Shown here: piece after piece, positions 25,839 to 34,710 of the stretch
Numbering within the stretch: the stretch's first letter is position 1
How the letters are laid out: the number at the start of each line of letters is the position of its first letter
The notes under the pieces: generated by a model
What the model was told of the DNA's origin: nothing
Seen by the model: only the letters and a program-made list of their open reading frames with translations
Database searches by the model: none
Assembly (NCBI GenBank): GCA_009777735.1
Contig: WRLF01000009.1
Location: 1-64,000, forward strand
Direction of reading: 5' to 3'
Source of the DNA: Treponema sp.
GTDB taxonomy: Bacteria > Spirochaetota > Spirochaetia > Treponematales > Breznakiellaceae
DNA length: 64,000 nt
Translations under genes and position numbers: made by a program

Positions 25839-27128
25839 ATGAAACTTTACAGCCGGGGACAGGTAATTCTATTTTCGATTCTGGGCGGAGCGCTTACAGC
25901 TCTCATGGTAATGATCGTGCCAAAAGTGATGAATGTGCTGCCGGAAATGTCCGGAAGCACGGTAAGGCAGGAAACTGTCAGCGAGCCGCAATCGGATCAA
26001 TCGATTGATTTTGAGACGGTCATTGACGGATCCTTCGGTATCGAAACGCCGGAACTCTCGCATCTTCACGGGGGAGGCGTGCCTCTTACCGGGCACATTG
26101 TTCAATCAGCTGCCCAGTTCACTGATGGAGAACGGGAAAATATTACGATCTACGAGCGGCTCAATGCGGCAGTGGTAAACATCACCACCGAGACCATGGC
26201 ATTCAACTGGTTCCTTGAGCCTGTTCCCCAGGAAGGCAGTTCAGGATCAGGTTCAATTATTGATTCCCGCGGATATGTATTAACCAATAACCATGTTATC
26301 CGTAATGCCCATAAAGTTTTTATCAACCTTGCAGACGGCAGTCAATTTGAGGGAACTGTTATAGGAACCGATCCTGAAAACGACCTCGCCGTTGTTAAAT
26401 TTGATCCTCCGCGAGGAGTAGAATTGCGGGTTATTCCATACGGTGATTCCAGCGATTTGAGAGTAGGACAAAAAGTACTTGCAATAGGAAACCCATTTGC
26501 CCTTGAACGGACTCTTACCGTGGGCATTGTTTCCGGTCTGGGCCGGCCCATACAGATTTCCCGTCAGCATATCGTACGCGACATGATTCAAACCGATGCT
26601 TCCATAAACCCCGGCAATTCCGGCGGTCCTCTCCTTGATACCCAGGGACAGATGATTGGGATCAACACCATGATCTACTCTACTTCCGGCGGTTCTGTGG
26701 GAGTAGGTTTTGCTGTACCGGTAAACACCGCAAAGCGTGTCGTGAACGAGATTATCCAGTACGGCAGGGTGAGGCGCGGGTGGATTGACGCATCATTGGT
26801 GCAGCTTTTTCCCAACCTTGTGCGTTATGCCAATCTTCCGGTTAATGCCGGTATGCTGGTATCCCGCACACAGCGGGGCGGCCTTGCGGAAAGAGCGGGA
26901 CTTCGGCAGGGAAGTGAACCGGTGCAATCGGGACGCAGCACCATTTACCTTGGAGGCGATATCATCACTGCAATTGACGGTGTAAGGACAAATACCCTGT
27001 CCGATCTTTATTCTGCGCTGGAAAACAGCAAACCCGGCGATAGGGTGCGCCTTGAAATAATCCGCGGTGAAACTCCCATGACGATTGAAGTAACGCTTGC
27101 CAACCGGGACGAAGTATTAAACCGGTAG
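25839..27128 (+). CDS. HtrA/DegP-type serine protease
   Basis: A 429-residue periplasmic, membrane-anchored quality-control protease. N-terminal anchor at about 8-28, trypsin-like domain with catalytic H152 (LTNNHVI), D182 (NDLAVV) and S261 (NPGNSGGPLL), and one PDZ domain (about 320-425), the DegS/HtrA layout with a single PDZ. It degrades misfolded exported proteins or triggers stress signalling. hydF begins one base after its stop, so they are cotranscribed, although no functional link is known. Confidence 0.95.
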   Translation: MKLYSRGQVILFSILGGALTALMVMIVPKVMNVLPEMSGSTVRQETVSEPQSDQSIDFETVIDGSFGIETPELSHLHGGGVPLTGHIVQSAAQFTDGERENITIYERLNAAVVNITTETMAFNWFLEPVPQEGSSGSGSIIDSRGYVLTNNHVIRNAHKVFINLADGSQFEGTVIGTDPENDLAVVKFDPPRGVELRVIPYGDSSDLRVGQKVLAIGNPFALERTLTVGIVSGLGRPIQISRQHIVRDMIQTDASINPGNSGGPLLDTQGQMIGINTMIYSTSGGSVGVGFAVPVNTAKRVVNEIIQYGRVRRGWIDASLVQLFPNLVRYANLPVNAGMLVSRTQRGGLAERAGLRQGSEPVQSGRSTIYLGGDIITAIDGVRTNTLSDLYSALENSKPGDRVRLEIIRGETPMTIEVTLANRDEVLNR

Positions 27129-27129
27129 C

Positions 27130-28431
27130 ATGGGGCTGAACGACACACCTTCTGCCAGCCGTTTGCACATAGGCTTTTTTGGCCGCCGCAACACGGGAAA
27201 ATCCAGTCTCGTCAACGCCGTTACCGGACAGGAATTGGCGGTAGTATCGGATGTAAAAGGCACCACAACCGACCCGGTCTATAAGGCAATGGAACTTTTG
27301 CCTCTTGGCCCGGTAATAATCATTGATACTCCCGGCATCGACGACGAAGGTGAGCTGGGAGAATTACGGGTAAGCCGTACCCGCCGCGTTCTGAACAAAA
27401 CCGATATCGCCGTGCTGGTATTGGATTCATTGGACAATATTTCACACAGAGGCACGGAGGTACAGAGGGCACAAAGAGAAGAAAGTGAAAAGGGAGAAGA
27501 GAGAATTGTTGAAGTTGCGCTTTTCGAAACGGAAGAACAACTTGTAAATATTTTTAAAGAAAAAAAAATTCCTTATATTATCGTAATTAACAAAATTGAT
27601 CTTGGTAACGATGAACCTGGTACAAAAACTCCGTGCCTCTGTGCCTCAGTGCCTTTGTGCGATGAATTGAGCAAAATAATCCCCGTCAGCGCGAAAACAG
27701 GCTTCAACATAAACCTGCTCAAAGAAACCATTGCCGCGATTGCCGTTACCGATGAACCTCAGCAGCGGCTCGTTGCCGATCTCATTCAACCGTTGGACTT
27801 TGTGGTTCTGGTGGTACCCATCGACAGTGCCGCACCCAAGGGACGGCTGATCTTGCCCCAGCAGCAGGTGATACGCGGCATTCTAGAGGCAGGCGCTGTT
27901 TCTGTCGTCGTCAGGGATTGTGAGCTGAAGGAAGCATTGGCAGGTTTGGGAAAACAACCCGCTCTTGTCATCACAGACAGTCAGGTTTTTGCCCAGGTTG
28001 CTGCCGAGGTTCCACCGGATATCCCGCTTACCTCATTCTCGATTTTATTTGCACGGTACAAAGGCTTGCTGGAAACATCGGTGCGGGGAGCTGCCGCACT
28101 GGACAGCCTGCGGGACGGCGATGCCGTTTTGATCTGCGAAGGCTGCACGCATCACCGCCAGTGCGATGACATTGGTACGGTAAAAATCCCCCGCATGATA
28201 CGAAACTTCACCGGCAAAGAACCGGAGTTCCATTTCCGCTCAGGCGGCGATTTCCCCGAAGACATTTCTCCCTACAGGTTGATCATCCACTGCGGTGCAT
28301 GCATGCTCAATGACCGTGAAATGCACTACCGCCGCCGCTGTGCAGAAGATCAGGGTATCCCATTCACAAATTACGGCATTGCCATTGCCCGCATGCAGGG
28401 GATATTGGAACGGAGTATCGCTATTTTTTAA
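27130..28431 (+). CDS. hydF: [FeFe]-hydrogenase maturation GTPase HydF
   Basis: HydF is the scaffold that assembles the 2Fe subcluster and hands it to apo-hydrogenase. The G domain has GRRNTGKSSLVNA (about 15-27), TTTDPVY, DTPGIDD and NKIDL. The Fe-S site is C339-T-H341 and H387-C388-x2-C391, the family pattern. 433 residues, slightly long because two octanucleotide repeat arrays lie in frame in G-domain loops (about 106-117, HRGTEVQRAQRE; about 167-177, PCLCASVPLC). Its 3' end overlaps the GH127 gene on the other strand by 11 bases. hydG is 4.3 kb downstream; hydE is not in the window. Confidence 0.95.
   Translation: MGLNDTPSASRLHIGFFGRRNTGKSSLVNAVTGQELAVVSDVKGTTTDPVYKAMELLPLGPVIIIDTPGIDDEGELGELRVSRTRRVLNKTDIAVLVLDSLDNISHRGTEVQRAQREESEKGEERIVEVALFETEEQLVNIFKEKKIPYIIVINKIDLGNDEPGTKTPCLCASVPLCDELSKIIPVSAKTGFNINLLKETIAAIAVTDEPQQRLVADLIQPLDFVVLVVPIDSAAPKGRLILPQQQVIRGILEAGAVSVVVRDCELKEALAGLGKQPALVITDSQVFAQVAAEVPPDIPLTSFSILFARYKGLLETSVRGAAALDSLRDGDAVLICEGCTHHRQCDDIGTVKIPRMIRNFTGKEPEFHFRSGGDFPEDISPYRLIIHCGACMLNDREMHYRRRCAEDQGIPFTNYGIAIARMQGILERSIAIF
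27445..27476 (+). repeat. Octanucleotide repeat inside hydF, left array
   Basis: CACAGAGG, CACGGAGG, TACAGAGG, GCACAAAG. Read in frame as part of the G domain. The reverse-complementary array follows about 150 bases later, and the same pair forms the intergenic palindrome at 23769-23840. Confidence 0.88.
27629..27660 (+). repeat. Octanucleotide repeat inside hydF, right array
   Basis: CTCCGTGC, CTCTGTGC, CTCAGTGC, CTTTGTGC. It is the inverted partner of the left array and adds the cysteine-containing loop PCLCASVPLC. Confidence 0.88.
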
Positions 28432-30379
28432 CCCACACCGTCATTTCGCCCGGTGTGCGGTTTGCCCATGCATAATAGGGAATCCACCGCAGGGGTTTAT
28501 CTTCGTATACCGTTTCCTGCGAATTCCGGTACAGAGCATCTTCGTTCCGGTCTTTTTCTTTTTTTCCGGTAAATGAAATGGTTGTTACACCTTCCAACAG
28601 ATCTTCTTCATACCGGAACTGAACATCGTTTGGCTGCCCGCAGTAAATCCTGTACAGGCCATCACCGTTGTCGGCTTGTTCAAGGCAGTAAACAATCGGC
28701 CCTCGTGTTACCGCTACTTTGCCGGAATTCTCCCGCACCCTGGGATGCGCACTGACAAACTGCACCGGCATGGCAAAATCAATTTCCAGAGAATCGCCGT
28801 TGTGCCACTCCCGATCAATCAGCGCGAAACCGTCTTTGGTAATGAAACTAACAGTATTACCATTGAGCTTAACGGAAAAATTATCGCACCAGCCAGGAAT
28901 GCGAAAGCCATAGGTAAAACCAGCGGGTTCGTTCATGGAAAATGTTATTGATATATTTGATTCCCATGGATACTTGCCTGTGATAACAAGCCGAATATCC
29001 CTGCCGTCAACATTGATCGTTGCCTCGCTGCTGATAAACAAATGGGTAAACACTGCTTTTTCGCCGGATGTGTGGATATACGACCCAAGCGATGCAAGAA
29101 TCCGGGCAAGGTTCGGCGGACAGCATGCGCAGCCAAACCATTTTTGCCGTTCGATTTTTACATGGCGGTACGGCTGGGCTTTCAAACAGGACTCAGGATG
29201 TACTTCCAGCGGGTTTACGTAGAAAAATGCCTTTCCGTCAAGCGACATTCCGCTTATAATGCCGTTGTATAAAGCCCGTTCCAGCACATCGCCGTATTGG
29301 CCTTTGGGAACAAGGGAAGCCATGCGTTTTGCAAAAAAGGCAAGACCGATAGCGGCGCAGGTTTCCGCATAAGCGGTATCGTTAGGGAGATCGTAATCAA
29401 AAGTAAACGCTTCGCCGTATGCAGACTGGCCTATGGCGCCGGTAATGTACAATTGCCGGTTTGCGATATTATCCCAAATGCTGTTACACGCATCTAACAG
29501 GGATTTTTCGCCGGTAATGCGGGCAATGTCAGCCATTCCCGAATAGAGGTATGTAGCGCGTACCGCATGCCCTTCGGGAACGAACTGTTCACGAACCGGC
29601 TTACCCGCCTGATAATACTGCAAGCCAAAATAACTGTCAGCCCAGGCCATCCCTCTGCCGCTCCGCTTCGCCTCATCTTCAAAATACAACGGCGGCTGCC
29701 CGCGCTGGTCAATGAAGTATTGCGCCAGCCTGAGATGTTTTTCATCTTTAGTGACACGGTACAGCCACGCCAGTGCCATTTCTGCGACTTCATGCCCGGG
29801 ATACCCCTGCAGTTTATTTTTTTCCGGGCCGAACAGCCGGTCAACACAATCTGTATACCGGATCATCGCATCAAGAAGTGTGCGTTTTCCGGTGGCTTCA
29901 TACCATGCAAGCGCCGCTTCCAAAAAATGCCCGAAACAGTACAGTTCATGGTTATCCTGCAAGTTCGTAAAACGGTTTTCAAGCCCTTTGATAATGTAAA
30001 AAGTGTTAAGGTAGCCGTCCGGCTGCTGGGCATTACAAATTATTTCAATCGCGCTTTCTACGGTTTTTTCAAGTTCCGGATCGGGGTGCCGGATAAGGGA
30101 GTAGGCCGCCGCTTCTATCCATTTGGCGGTATCGCTGTCCTGCCACATACAGCCGCCGTGCCCCAGAGTATTGTCAACGCCGTAATCCAGCTCCGGATGG
30201 GTTAATTGCGCGGCTATTTTGAAATTCCTCATGCAATAACTGGGCGCTGCGCCTTCGATTCGGTCATTCAGCGCCTCCCACTGATAGGGGATAACTGACA
30301 GCCTGATCCGTTCCATAAACGGCGTCCAGAATGTATCGTTTATGGTTATGTTTTTCAATGAAATGGGGTCTGTTTTCAT
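28421..30379 (-). CDS. GH127 beta-L-arabinofuranosidase-like glycoside hydrolase
   Basis: 652 residues of the DUF1680/GH127 family, which removes beta-L-arabinofuranose from plant glycans by cysteine catalysis with a zinc-bound nucleophile. The expected zinc and catalytic residues are seen at E339, C341 (AETC) and C419, C420 (CCPPN), close to positions 338, 340, 417 and 418 of the characterised bifidobacterial enzyme. There is no signal peptide, so it is cytoplasmic and would act on imported oligosaccharides. It is a single gene overlapping hydF tail to tail. Confidence 0.9.
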   Translation of the reverse strand: MKTDPISLKNITINDTFWTPFMERIRLSVIPYQWEALNDRIEGAAPSYCMRNFKIAAQLTHPELDYGVDNTLGHGGCMWQDSDTAKWIEAAAYSLIRHPDPELEKTVESAIEIICNAQQPDGYLNTFYIIKGLENRFTNLQDNHELYCFGHFLEAALAWYEATGKRTLLDAMIRYTDCVDRLFGPEKNKLQGYPGHEVAEMALAWLYRVTKDEKHLRLAQYFIDQRGQPPLYFEDEAKRSGRGMAWADSYFGLQYYQAGKPVREQFVPEGHAVRATYLYSGMADIARITGEKSLLDACNSIWDNIANRQLYITGAIGQSAYGEAFTFDYDLPNDTAYAETCAAIGLAFFAKRMASLVPKGQYGDVLERALYNGIISGMSLDGKAFFYVNPLEVHPESCLKAQPYRHVKIERQKWFGCACCPPNLARILASLGSYIHTSGEKAVFTHLFISSEATINVDGRDIRLVITGKYPWESNISITFSMNEPAGFTYGFRIPGWCDNFSVKLNGNTVSFITKDGFALIDREWHNGDSLEIDFAMPVQFVSAHPRVRENSGKVAVTRGPIVYCLEQADNGDGLYRIYCGQPNDVQFRYEEDLLEGVTTISFTGKKEKDRNEDALYRNSQETVYEDKPLRWIPYYAWANRTPGEMTVWVKK

Positions 30380-30446
30380 ATTTTTACTTATAAAATTGTT
30401 TTATTGTTGTGTCAAGCAGAGACAGAATACTTCTTTTTCAGAAAAG

Positions 30447-30474
30447 TTGCTTTTTTGAATTTTCATGGTATAAT
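30447..30474 (+). promoter_or_regulatory. Promoter of the small lipoprotein, extended -10, close to the start
   Basis: TTGCTT (30447-30452), 16 bases, then TATAAT (30469-30474) preceded by TGG, an extended -10. The ATG at 30483 is only 8 bases further on, suggesting a leaderless or near-leaderless mRNA. Confidence 0.55.
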
Positions 30475-30482
30475 AATATTAA

Positions 30483-30869
30483 ATGAAGATGAAAAATATG
30501 CATAAATCAAAACCTACAGCGATTTTCGCCATTTTAATAATAAACTCAATGGCTATTGCGGGGTGTCTTGTAAATGACATCTCATACGACGGCTATACTT
30601 CCTTTGTCGTGGTGAACAATTACAACGAGACAATATATTCAATTGTTATTAATATCCTTGACCCCGGGTATCATTTTTCCGGTTATGTATTGTCAAATAA
30701 AAAATTTTCTAAGGGTAAATCAAAGGTACAATACCTTGATAAAACAGAAAAAGCATTTAATGCTGAAGTTATCGTGTGGTTTGGCAGCGAATATGATATT
30801 AAGGAATACAGATTTGCTCCCGGAGAAACTACGTTCATTACCCTGAATGAAAATGGAATATTGGAATAA
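30483..30869 (+). CDS. Small lipoprotein of unknown function
   Basis: 128 residues with a lipoprotein signal peptide ending SMAIAGC (cysteine about 28). The mature part is about 100 residues, beta-rich with Tyr and Asn (FVVVNNYNETIYSIVI). No family recognised. Possible starts are ATG 30483, 30489 or 30498; none has a clear ribosome binding site. The leucine-rich repeat gene starts 12 bases downstream, so the two form an operon. Confidence 0.75.
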   Translation: MKMKNMHKSKPTAIFAILIINSMAIAGCLVNDISYDGYTSFVVVNNYNETIYSIVINILDPGYHFSGYVLSNKKFSKGKSKVQYLDKTEKAFNAEVIVWFGSEYDIKEYRFAPGETTFITLNENGILE

Positions 30870-30881
30870 TCGGGAGAAATA

Positions 30882-32678
30882 ATGAAAAAAATAACATTGG
30901 GTATATCCTGCCTGACTGTGATGCTTGTATTATTCACAAAGTGTTATTGGGGAACAACTGATATAAGCGGTGCGCCAAACCGGGCTATAGCATGGAAACC
31001 ACTAAGACTGGAAGCTGAAGTATCGTCAAACTCTTTTTTGATAACACCTAACATAATATGGTCAATTAAAAATGCCGGAACCACCCAGGCCAGAATTGTC
31101 AATAATGAAATCCTGTTCGCAACCGCACCTGGAACGCTTGTTGTCAGAGCGAGTATTGAAAATACAGCTAACATAAAGGATAATTTTACAAAGGATTTTA
31201 CAATAACAGTTCATCCTGCCCCCGAAGAGATACATGCTTTGGGCACATTGCTGATTTCCCATAATGAAAATACCGCTGAAAATCCGATTTTATTAAATGC
31301 AAGCCTCAATCTGGAAGTTCACTGGGAAAACCTTCGGGATATGTTAATTGTCGCAAGCCGTTATGTATATCTCAATCTTACAGAAAGCACCGGAACAGCA
31401 ATACCTCATCTTCCCGGTTTTGCTGACAGACATTTTTATAACTATAATGTATTGTCAATAATTCTGCCTGACAGCATTACCGGTATTGGAAGTTATGCTT
31501 TTTCTCAATATGAGAGGCTTAAAAGCATAAACATGGGGAATAATATTGCCGAAATCGGAAATTCGGCTTTTTACCACTGCAGGGAAATTACCGAAATTAT
31601 CATACCTGACAGCGTTATCAAGATAGGAGATTCTGCTTTTAACGGATGCACCGGCCTTACCAGTGTGATCATCGGGAACAATGTTGACACAATCGGCGAT
31701 TATGCCTTTAACGGGTGCAGTAATCTTGGCAGCATAATCATACCTGACAGCGTCACAAGCATTGGTAATTCTGCTTTCAGCGGATGCAGCGGTCTTACCA
31801 GTGTGAGCATTGGGAACAATGTTGCCGTTATCGGAAATTCTGCTTTCAGCGGATGCGAAAATATACCCGGCATCACTATACCGGACAGCGTCACAAGCAT
31901 TGGACATTCGGTTTTTAACGGCTGCAACAGTCTTGCGGCAATACATGCCGCTCCCGGCAACACTATGTTTAGTTCAACAGACGGTGTATTGTACAATAAA
32001 ACAGCCACATCCTTAATCCGTTATCCGGCCGGAAAAACAACGGAAATATACAGTATACAAGACGGTGTTACCAGTATAGAAAATGAAGCTTTTAGGAACT
32101 GCAGCAGCTTAATCAGTGTTATTATTCCTGACAGTGTTATCACTATAGGAAATTTTGCTTTTAGCGGATGCACCGCGATGACAAGTATTACCATTCCTGA
32201 TAATGTTGTAAATGTCGGAGATTCTGCTTTTAGCGGATGCATCGGGCTTATCAGCATTTCTCTGCCTGACAATGTTGTAAATATCGGGGCTTATGCTTTT
32301 TATAATTGCCGTAAACTGAGCAGCATCAATTTAGGGAATTCCATTACCACAATCAGAACTAACACATTCGGCGGATGCACCGATCTTACCGGTATAACAT
32401 TTCCTGAAAGTGTTACCACTATTGAGAATTCTGCATTCATCAGTTGCAGCAATTTTACCGGCATTTTTATAGGGAAAAATATTACATTTATTGGGGAGCA
32501 TGCTTTTTGGGGAAATATACAACTTACCAGCGTTACATTTGAGGGCGCTATCCCACAAACAGGTTTACCTGACTCTGCTTTCCCCGGAGACTTACGGTTA
32601 AAATATTTTGCAAACAGCGGCGGCCCAGGTACTTATAACAGGTCCGGCGAATCAGACAGATGGAATAAAATATATTGA
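30882..32678 (+). CDS. BspA/TpLRR-type leucine-rich repeat lipoprotein
   Basis: 598 residues. The signal segment ends near LVLFTKC, a loose spirochaete-style lipobox. An Ig-like N-terminal part (about 30-110) is followed by about 14 LRR_5 repeats of 22-23 residues (pattern DSVTSIGNSAFSGCSGLTSV) and a short C-terminal cap. Proteins of this family in Treponema denticola and Tannerella mediate attachment to matrix proteins or other cells, so a surface or periplasmic binding role is likely. The consensus repetition is also visible in the DNA. GGGAG precedes the ATG. Confidence 0.88.
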   Translation: MKKITLGISCLTVMLVLFTKCYWGTTDISGAPNRAIAWKPLRLEAEVSSNSFLITPNIIWSIKNAGTTQARIVNNEILFATAPGTLVVRASIENTANIKDNFTKDFTITVHPAPEEIHALGTLLISHNENTAENPILLNASLNLEVHWENLRDMLIVASRYVYLNLTESTGTAIPHLPGFADRHFYNYNVLSIILPDSITGIGSYAFSQYERLKSINMGNNIAEIGNSAFYHCREITEIIIPDSVIKIGDSAFNGCTGLTSVIIGNNVDTIGDYAFNGCSNLGSIIIPDSVTSIGNSAFSGCSGLTSVSIGNNVAVIGNSAFSGCENIPGITIPDSVTSIGHSVFNGCNSLAAIHAAPGNTMFSSTDGVLYNKTATSLIRYPAGKTTEIYSIQDGVTSIENEAFRNCSSLISVIIPDSVITIGNFAFSGCTAMTSITIPDNVVNVGDSAFSGCIGLISISLPDNVVNIGAYAFYNCRKLSSINLGNSITTIRTNTFGGCTDLTGITFPESVTTIENSAFISCSNFTGIFIGKNITFIGEHAFWGNIQLTSVTFEGAIPQTGLPDSAFPGDLRLKYFANSGGPGTYNRSGESDRWNKIY

Positions 32679-32716
32679 AGCCTGTGCGTAACCTCTCTGA
32701 ATTTTTACATTTTACC

Positions 32717-32746
32717 TTGCACCCTCCTCCCGGTTTTCGGTATACT
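32717..32746 (+). promoter_or_regulatory. hydG promoter, leaderless arrangement
   Basis: TATACT at 32741-32746 has a weak TTGCAC 18 bases upstream. The hydG ATG is at 32754, 7 bases after the -10, and there is no ribosome binding site. Confidence 0.45.
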
Positions 32747-32753
32747 ACCAAAG

Positions 32754-34145
32754 ATGTCTGCACATTTTATCGATCACGAATACATCGAAAATTTACTGGA
32801 AGACGCCAAACACTCAGGTGACTCCGCCGTCATCCGTTCGCTGGACAAGGCTGAACGCATGGAAACACTGACTCACCGTGAAATTGCCACTCTGCTGGTA
32901 AACGATAACCCGGATCATCTTGAACGGATGTTTCGCATTGCCGGGGAAATCAAACGGCGGATTTACGGCAACCGCATTGTTATATTCGCCCCGTTATACG
33001 TCAGCAATTTCTGCGTAAACCGCTGTGCCTATTGCAGCTTTAATCACAGGCATGATTTTGGCCGCCGCAAGCTGACCATGGACGAAGTGCGGGAAGAAGT
33101 GAAGGTACTCGAAAGGATGGGGCACAAACGGCTTGCGCTTGAGGCAGGTGAGCATGACGGTGAATGTCCCATTGATTACATCCTAGATTGTATAAAAACC
33201 ATTTACTCGATGAAGTTTGAAAACGGCGAGATCCGCCGCATCAATGTGAATATCGCCGCAACTACCACAGAAAATTACCGCAGGCTCAAACAAGCGGGCA
33301 TAGGCACATACATTCTTTTCCAGGAAACGTACGACGAGCCGGTATACAACCGCGTCCACATTGCCGGCCCGAAAAAAGACTTTGTGTATCACCTGACCGC
33401 GTTTGATCGCGCTCTGGAAGCAGGACTTGATGATGTCGGCGGCGGGGTACTGTTCGGCCTGGCCGATCCGTATTTTGATGTTTTGGGTTTGATGATTCAC
33501 AATGAGCATCTGGAAAGAAAATACAATACCGGCTTTCATACCATTTCCGTTCCCCGGATTTGCCCCGCAGCCGGAATGAATATTGCCGATTTTCCCAATT
33601 TAGTTGATGATGCAATTTTTGCTAAAATTGTTGCCATAATCCGCATTGCCGTTCCTTTTACGGGAATGATCCTGTCAACAAGGGAAAATCATGTTATGCG
33701 AAAGCAATTACTGGAGCTGGGAATTTCCCAAATCAGCGCCGGTTCCAGCACCGGAGTCGGCGGATATGCGCAGCGGGAGAAAAACGAAACGATAACCCCG
33801 CAATTTTTAGCGAATGATGACCGCATCGCTCTTTCGGTTATTGCCGAGTTGATGGACGACGGTTACCTGCCGAGTTTTTGCACGGCCTGTTACCGCAGCG
33901 GCAGAACCGGCGACCGCTTCATGTCGCTGGCAAAAACCGGGCAGATTGGCAATGTCTGCCTCCCCAACGCCCTCATGACCCTGTGCGAGTACGCGATGGA
34001 TTACGGCGACGATGCTTTCAGGAAAAAAGCCGCAGCCGTTATAACGAATGAAATCCCCACCATTGCCAATGAACATATCCGGCGGCGAACCGCAGAAAAC
34101 GTGGAAAAAATCAGTTCAGGTGCGGGGCGGGATTTTTTTGTATGA
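32754..34145 (+). CDS. hydG: [FeFe]-hydrogenase H-cluster radical SAM maturase HydG
   Basis: HydG cleaves tyrosine to make the CO and CN ligands of the H-cluster. The radical-SAM CxxxCxxC is C87, C91, C94 (NFCVNRCAYCSF). The C-terminal cluster motif SFCTACYRSGRTGDRFM lies near 376. 463 residues, full length. It stands alone between the LRR gene and a small unknown gene, with hydF 4.3 kb upstream and no hydE in the window. Confidence 0.96.
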   Translation: MSAHFIDHEYIENLLEDAKHSGDSAVIRSLDKAERMETLTHREIATLLVNDNPDHLERMFRIAGEIKRRIYGNRIVIFAPLYVSNFCVNRCAYCSFNHRHDFGRRKLTMDEVREEVKVLERMGHKRLALEAGEHDGECPIDYILDCIKTIYSMKFENGEIRRINVNIAATTTENYRRLKQAGIGTYILFQETYDEPVYNRVHIAGPKKDFVYHLTAFDRALEAGLDDVGGGVLFGLADPYFDVLGLMIHNEHLERKYNTGFHTISVPRICPAAGMNIADFPNLVDDAIFAKIVAIIRIAVPFTGMILSTRENHVMRKQLLELGISQISAGSSTGVGGYAQREKNETITPQFLANDDRIALSVIAELMDDGYLPSFCTACYRSGRTGDRFMSLAKTGQIGNVCLPNALMTLCEYAMDYGDDAFRKKAAAVITNEIPTIANEHIRRRTAENVEKISSGAGRDFFV

Positions 34146-34163
34146 GTGTTGGCTGCTCAACAC

Positions 34164-34192
34164 TTGCCAACCTCCCAGACAGATGGTATAGT
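34164..34192 (+). promoter_or_regulatory. Promoter of the small gene after hydG
   Basis: TTGCCA (34164-34169), 17 bases, TATAGT (34187-34192). The predicted transcription start (about 34199) lies after the ATG at 34195, which argues for the downstream GTG start at 34228. Confidence 0.55.
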
Positions 34193-34227
34193 AAATGGAA
34201 ACAGACTTTAGTCTGAGGGGTGTTGTT

Positions 34228-34710
34228 GTGAACCTAATAAAAGATGAATCCATTATCAGCCTGGTGGAACGGATTAGCGGGCATTACCGGGCCAATATTT
34301 CAAATAGTTTAATCCGGCCTGCCCTGCTGCAACTCTCGCTGGACAAGGAAACATGGTCTCAAATCGAAAACTTAACTGAAAAAATAGAGATTTTTCAGAA
34401 TCAGGGTTTCCATATTGACGAACTGTACCATCAAATAGTTGCGTCAGCGAAATTTGTCAGGGCGGCCCGCGATGTTGCGCCTACACTCAGAAACAAGCTG
34501 CACAAAGGCAGTTCGGGCAGTTCTGACAGGGTACTGGGCGCAATGGCGGCACATAACTTTACATCCAACATTAAATTTTTTGCCGATATGCTGAACGATT
34601 TGTATATAAAACTCGTTGAAATAGATGTTGCCGACTCAAAAGGCAGACGCCCTGTCTACAAGCAAATACCTGAACTTGACGATATTGGTCATCAGCTCGC
34701 CGGAATCTGA
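34228..34710 (+). CDS. Conserved-looking small cytoplasmic protein, unknown function
   Basis: About 160 residues, helical, with no signal peptide or TM segment. The start is taken as GTG 34228, which has GAGGGG 7 bases upstream and fits the promoter; the in-frame ATG at 34195 would precede the predicted transcript start. It has a Ser/Gly stretch (KGSSGSSDR) in the middle and otherwise charged helices. I do not recognise a family. Its 3' end overlaps the convergent permease gene by 19 bases. Confidence 0.7.
   Translation: MNLIKDESIISLVERISGHYRANISNSLIRPALLQLSLDKETWSQIENLTEKIEIFQNQGFHIDELYHQIVASAKFVRAARDVAPTLRNKLHKGSSGSSDRVLGAMAAHNFTSNIKFFADMLNDLYIKLVEIDVADSKGRRPVYKQIPELDDIGHQLAGI

Noticed and set aside
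31445-32540. Plus-strand repeats as a transposon or CRISPR array
   Set aside because: They are the coding repeats of the LRR lipoprotein (about 69-bp period).
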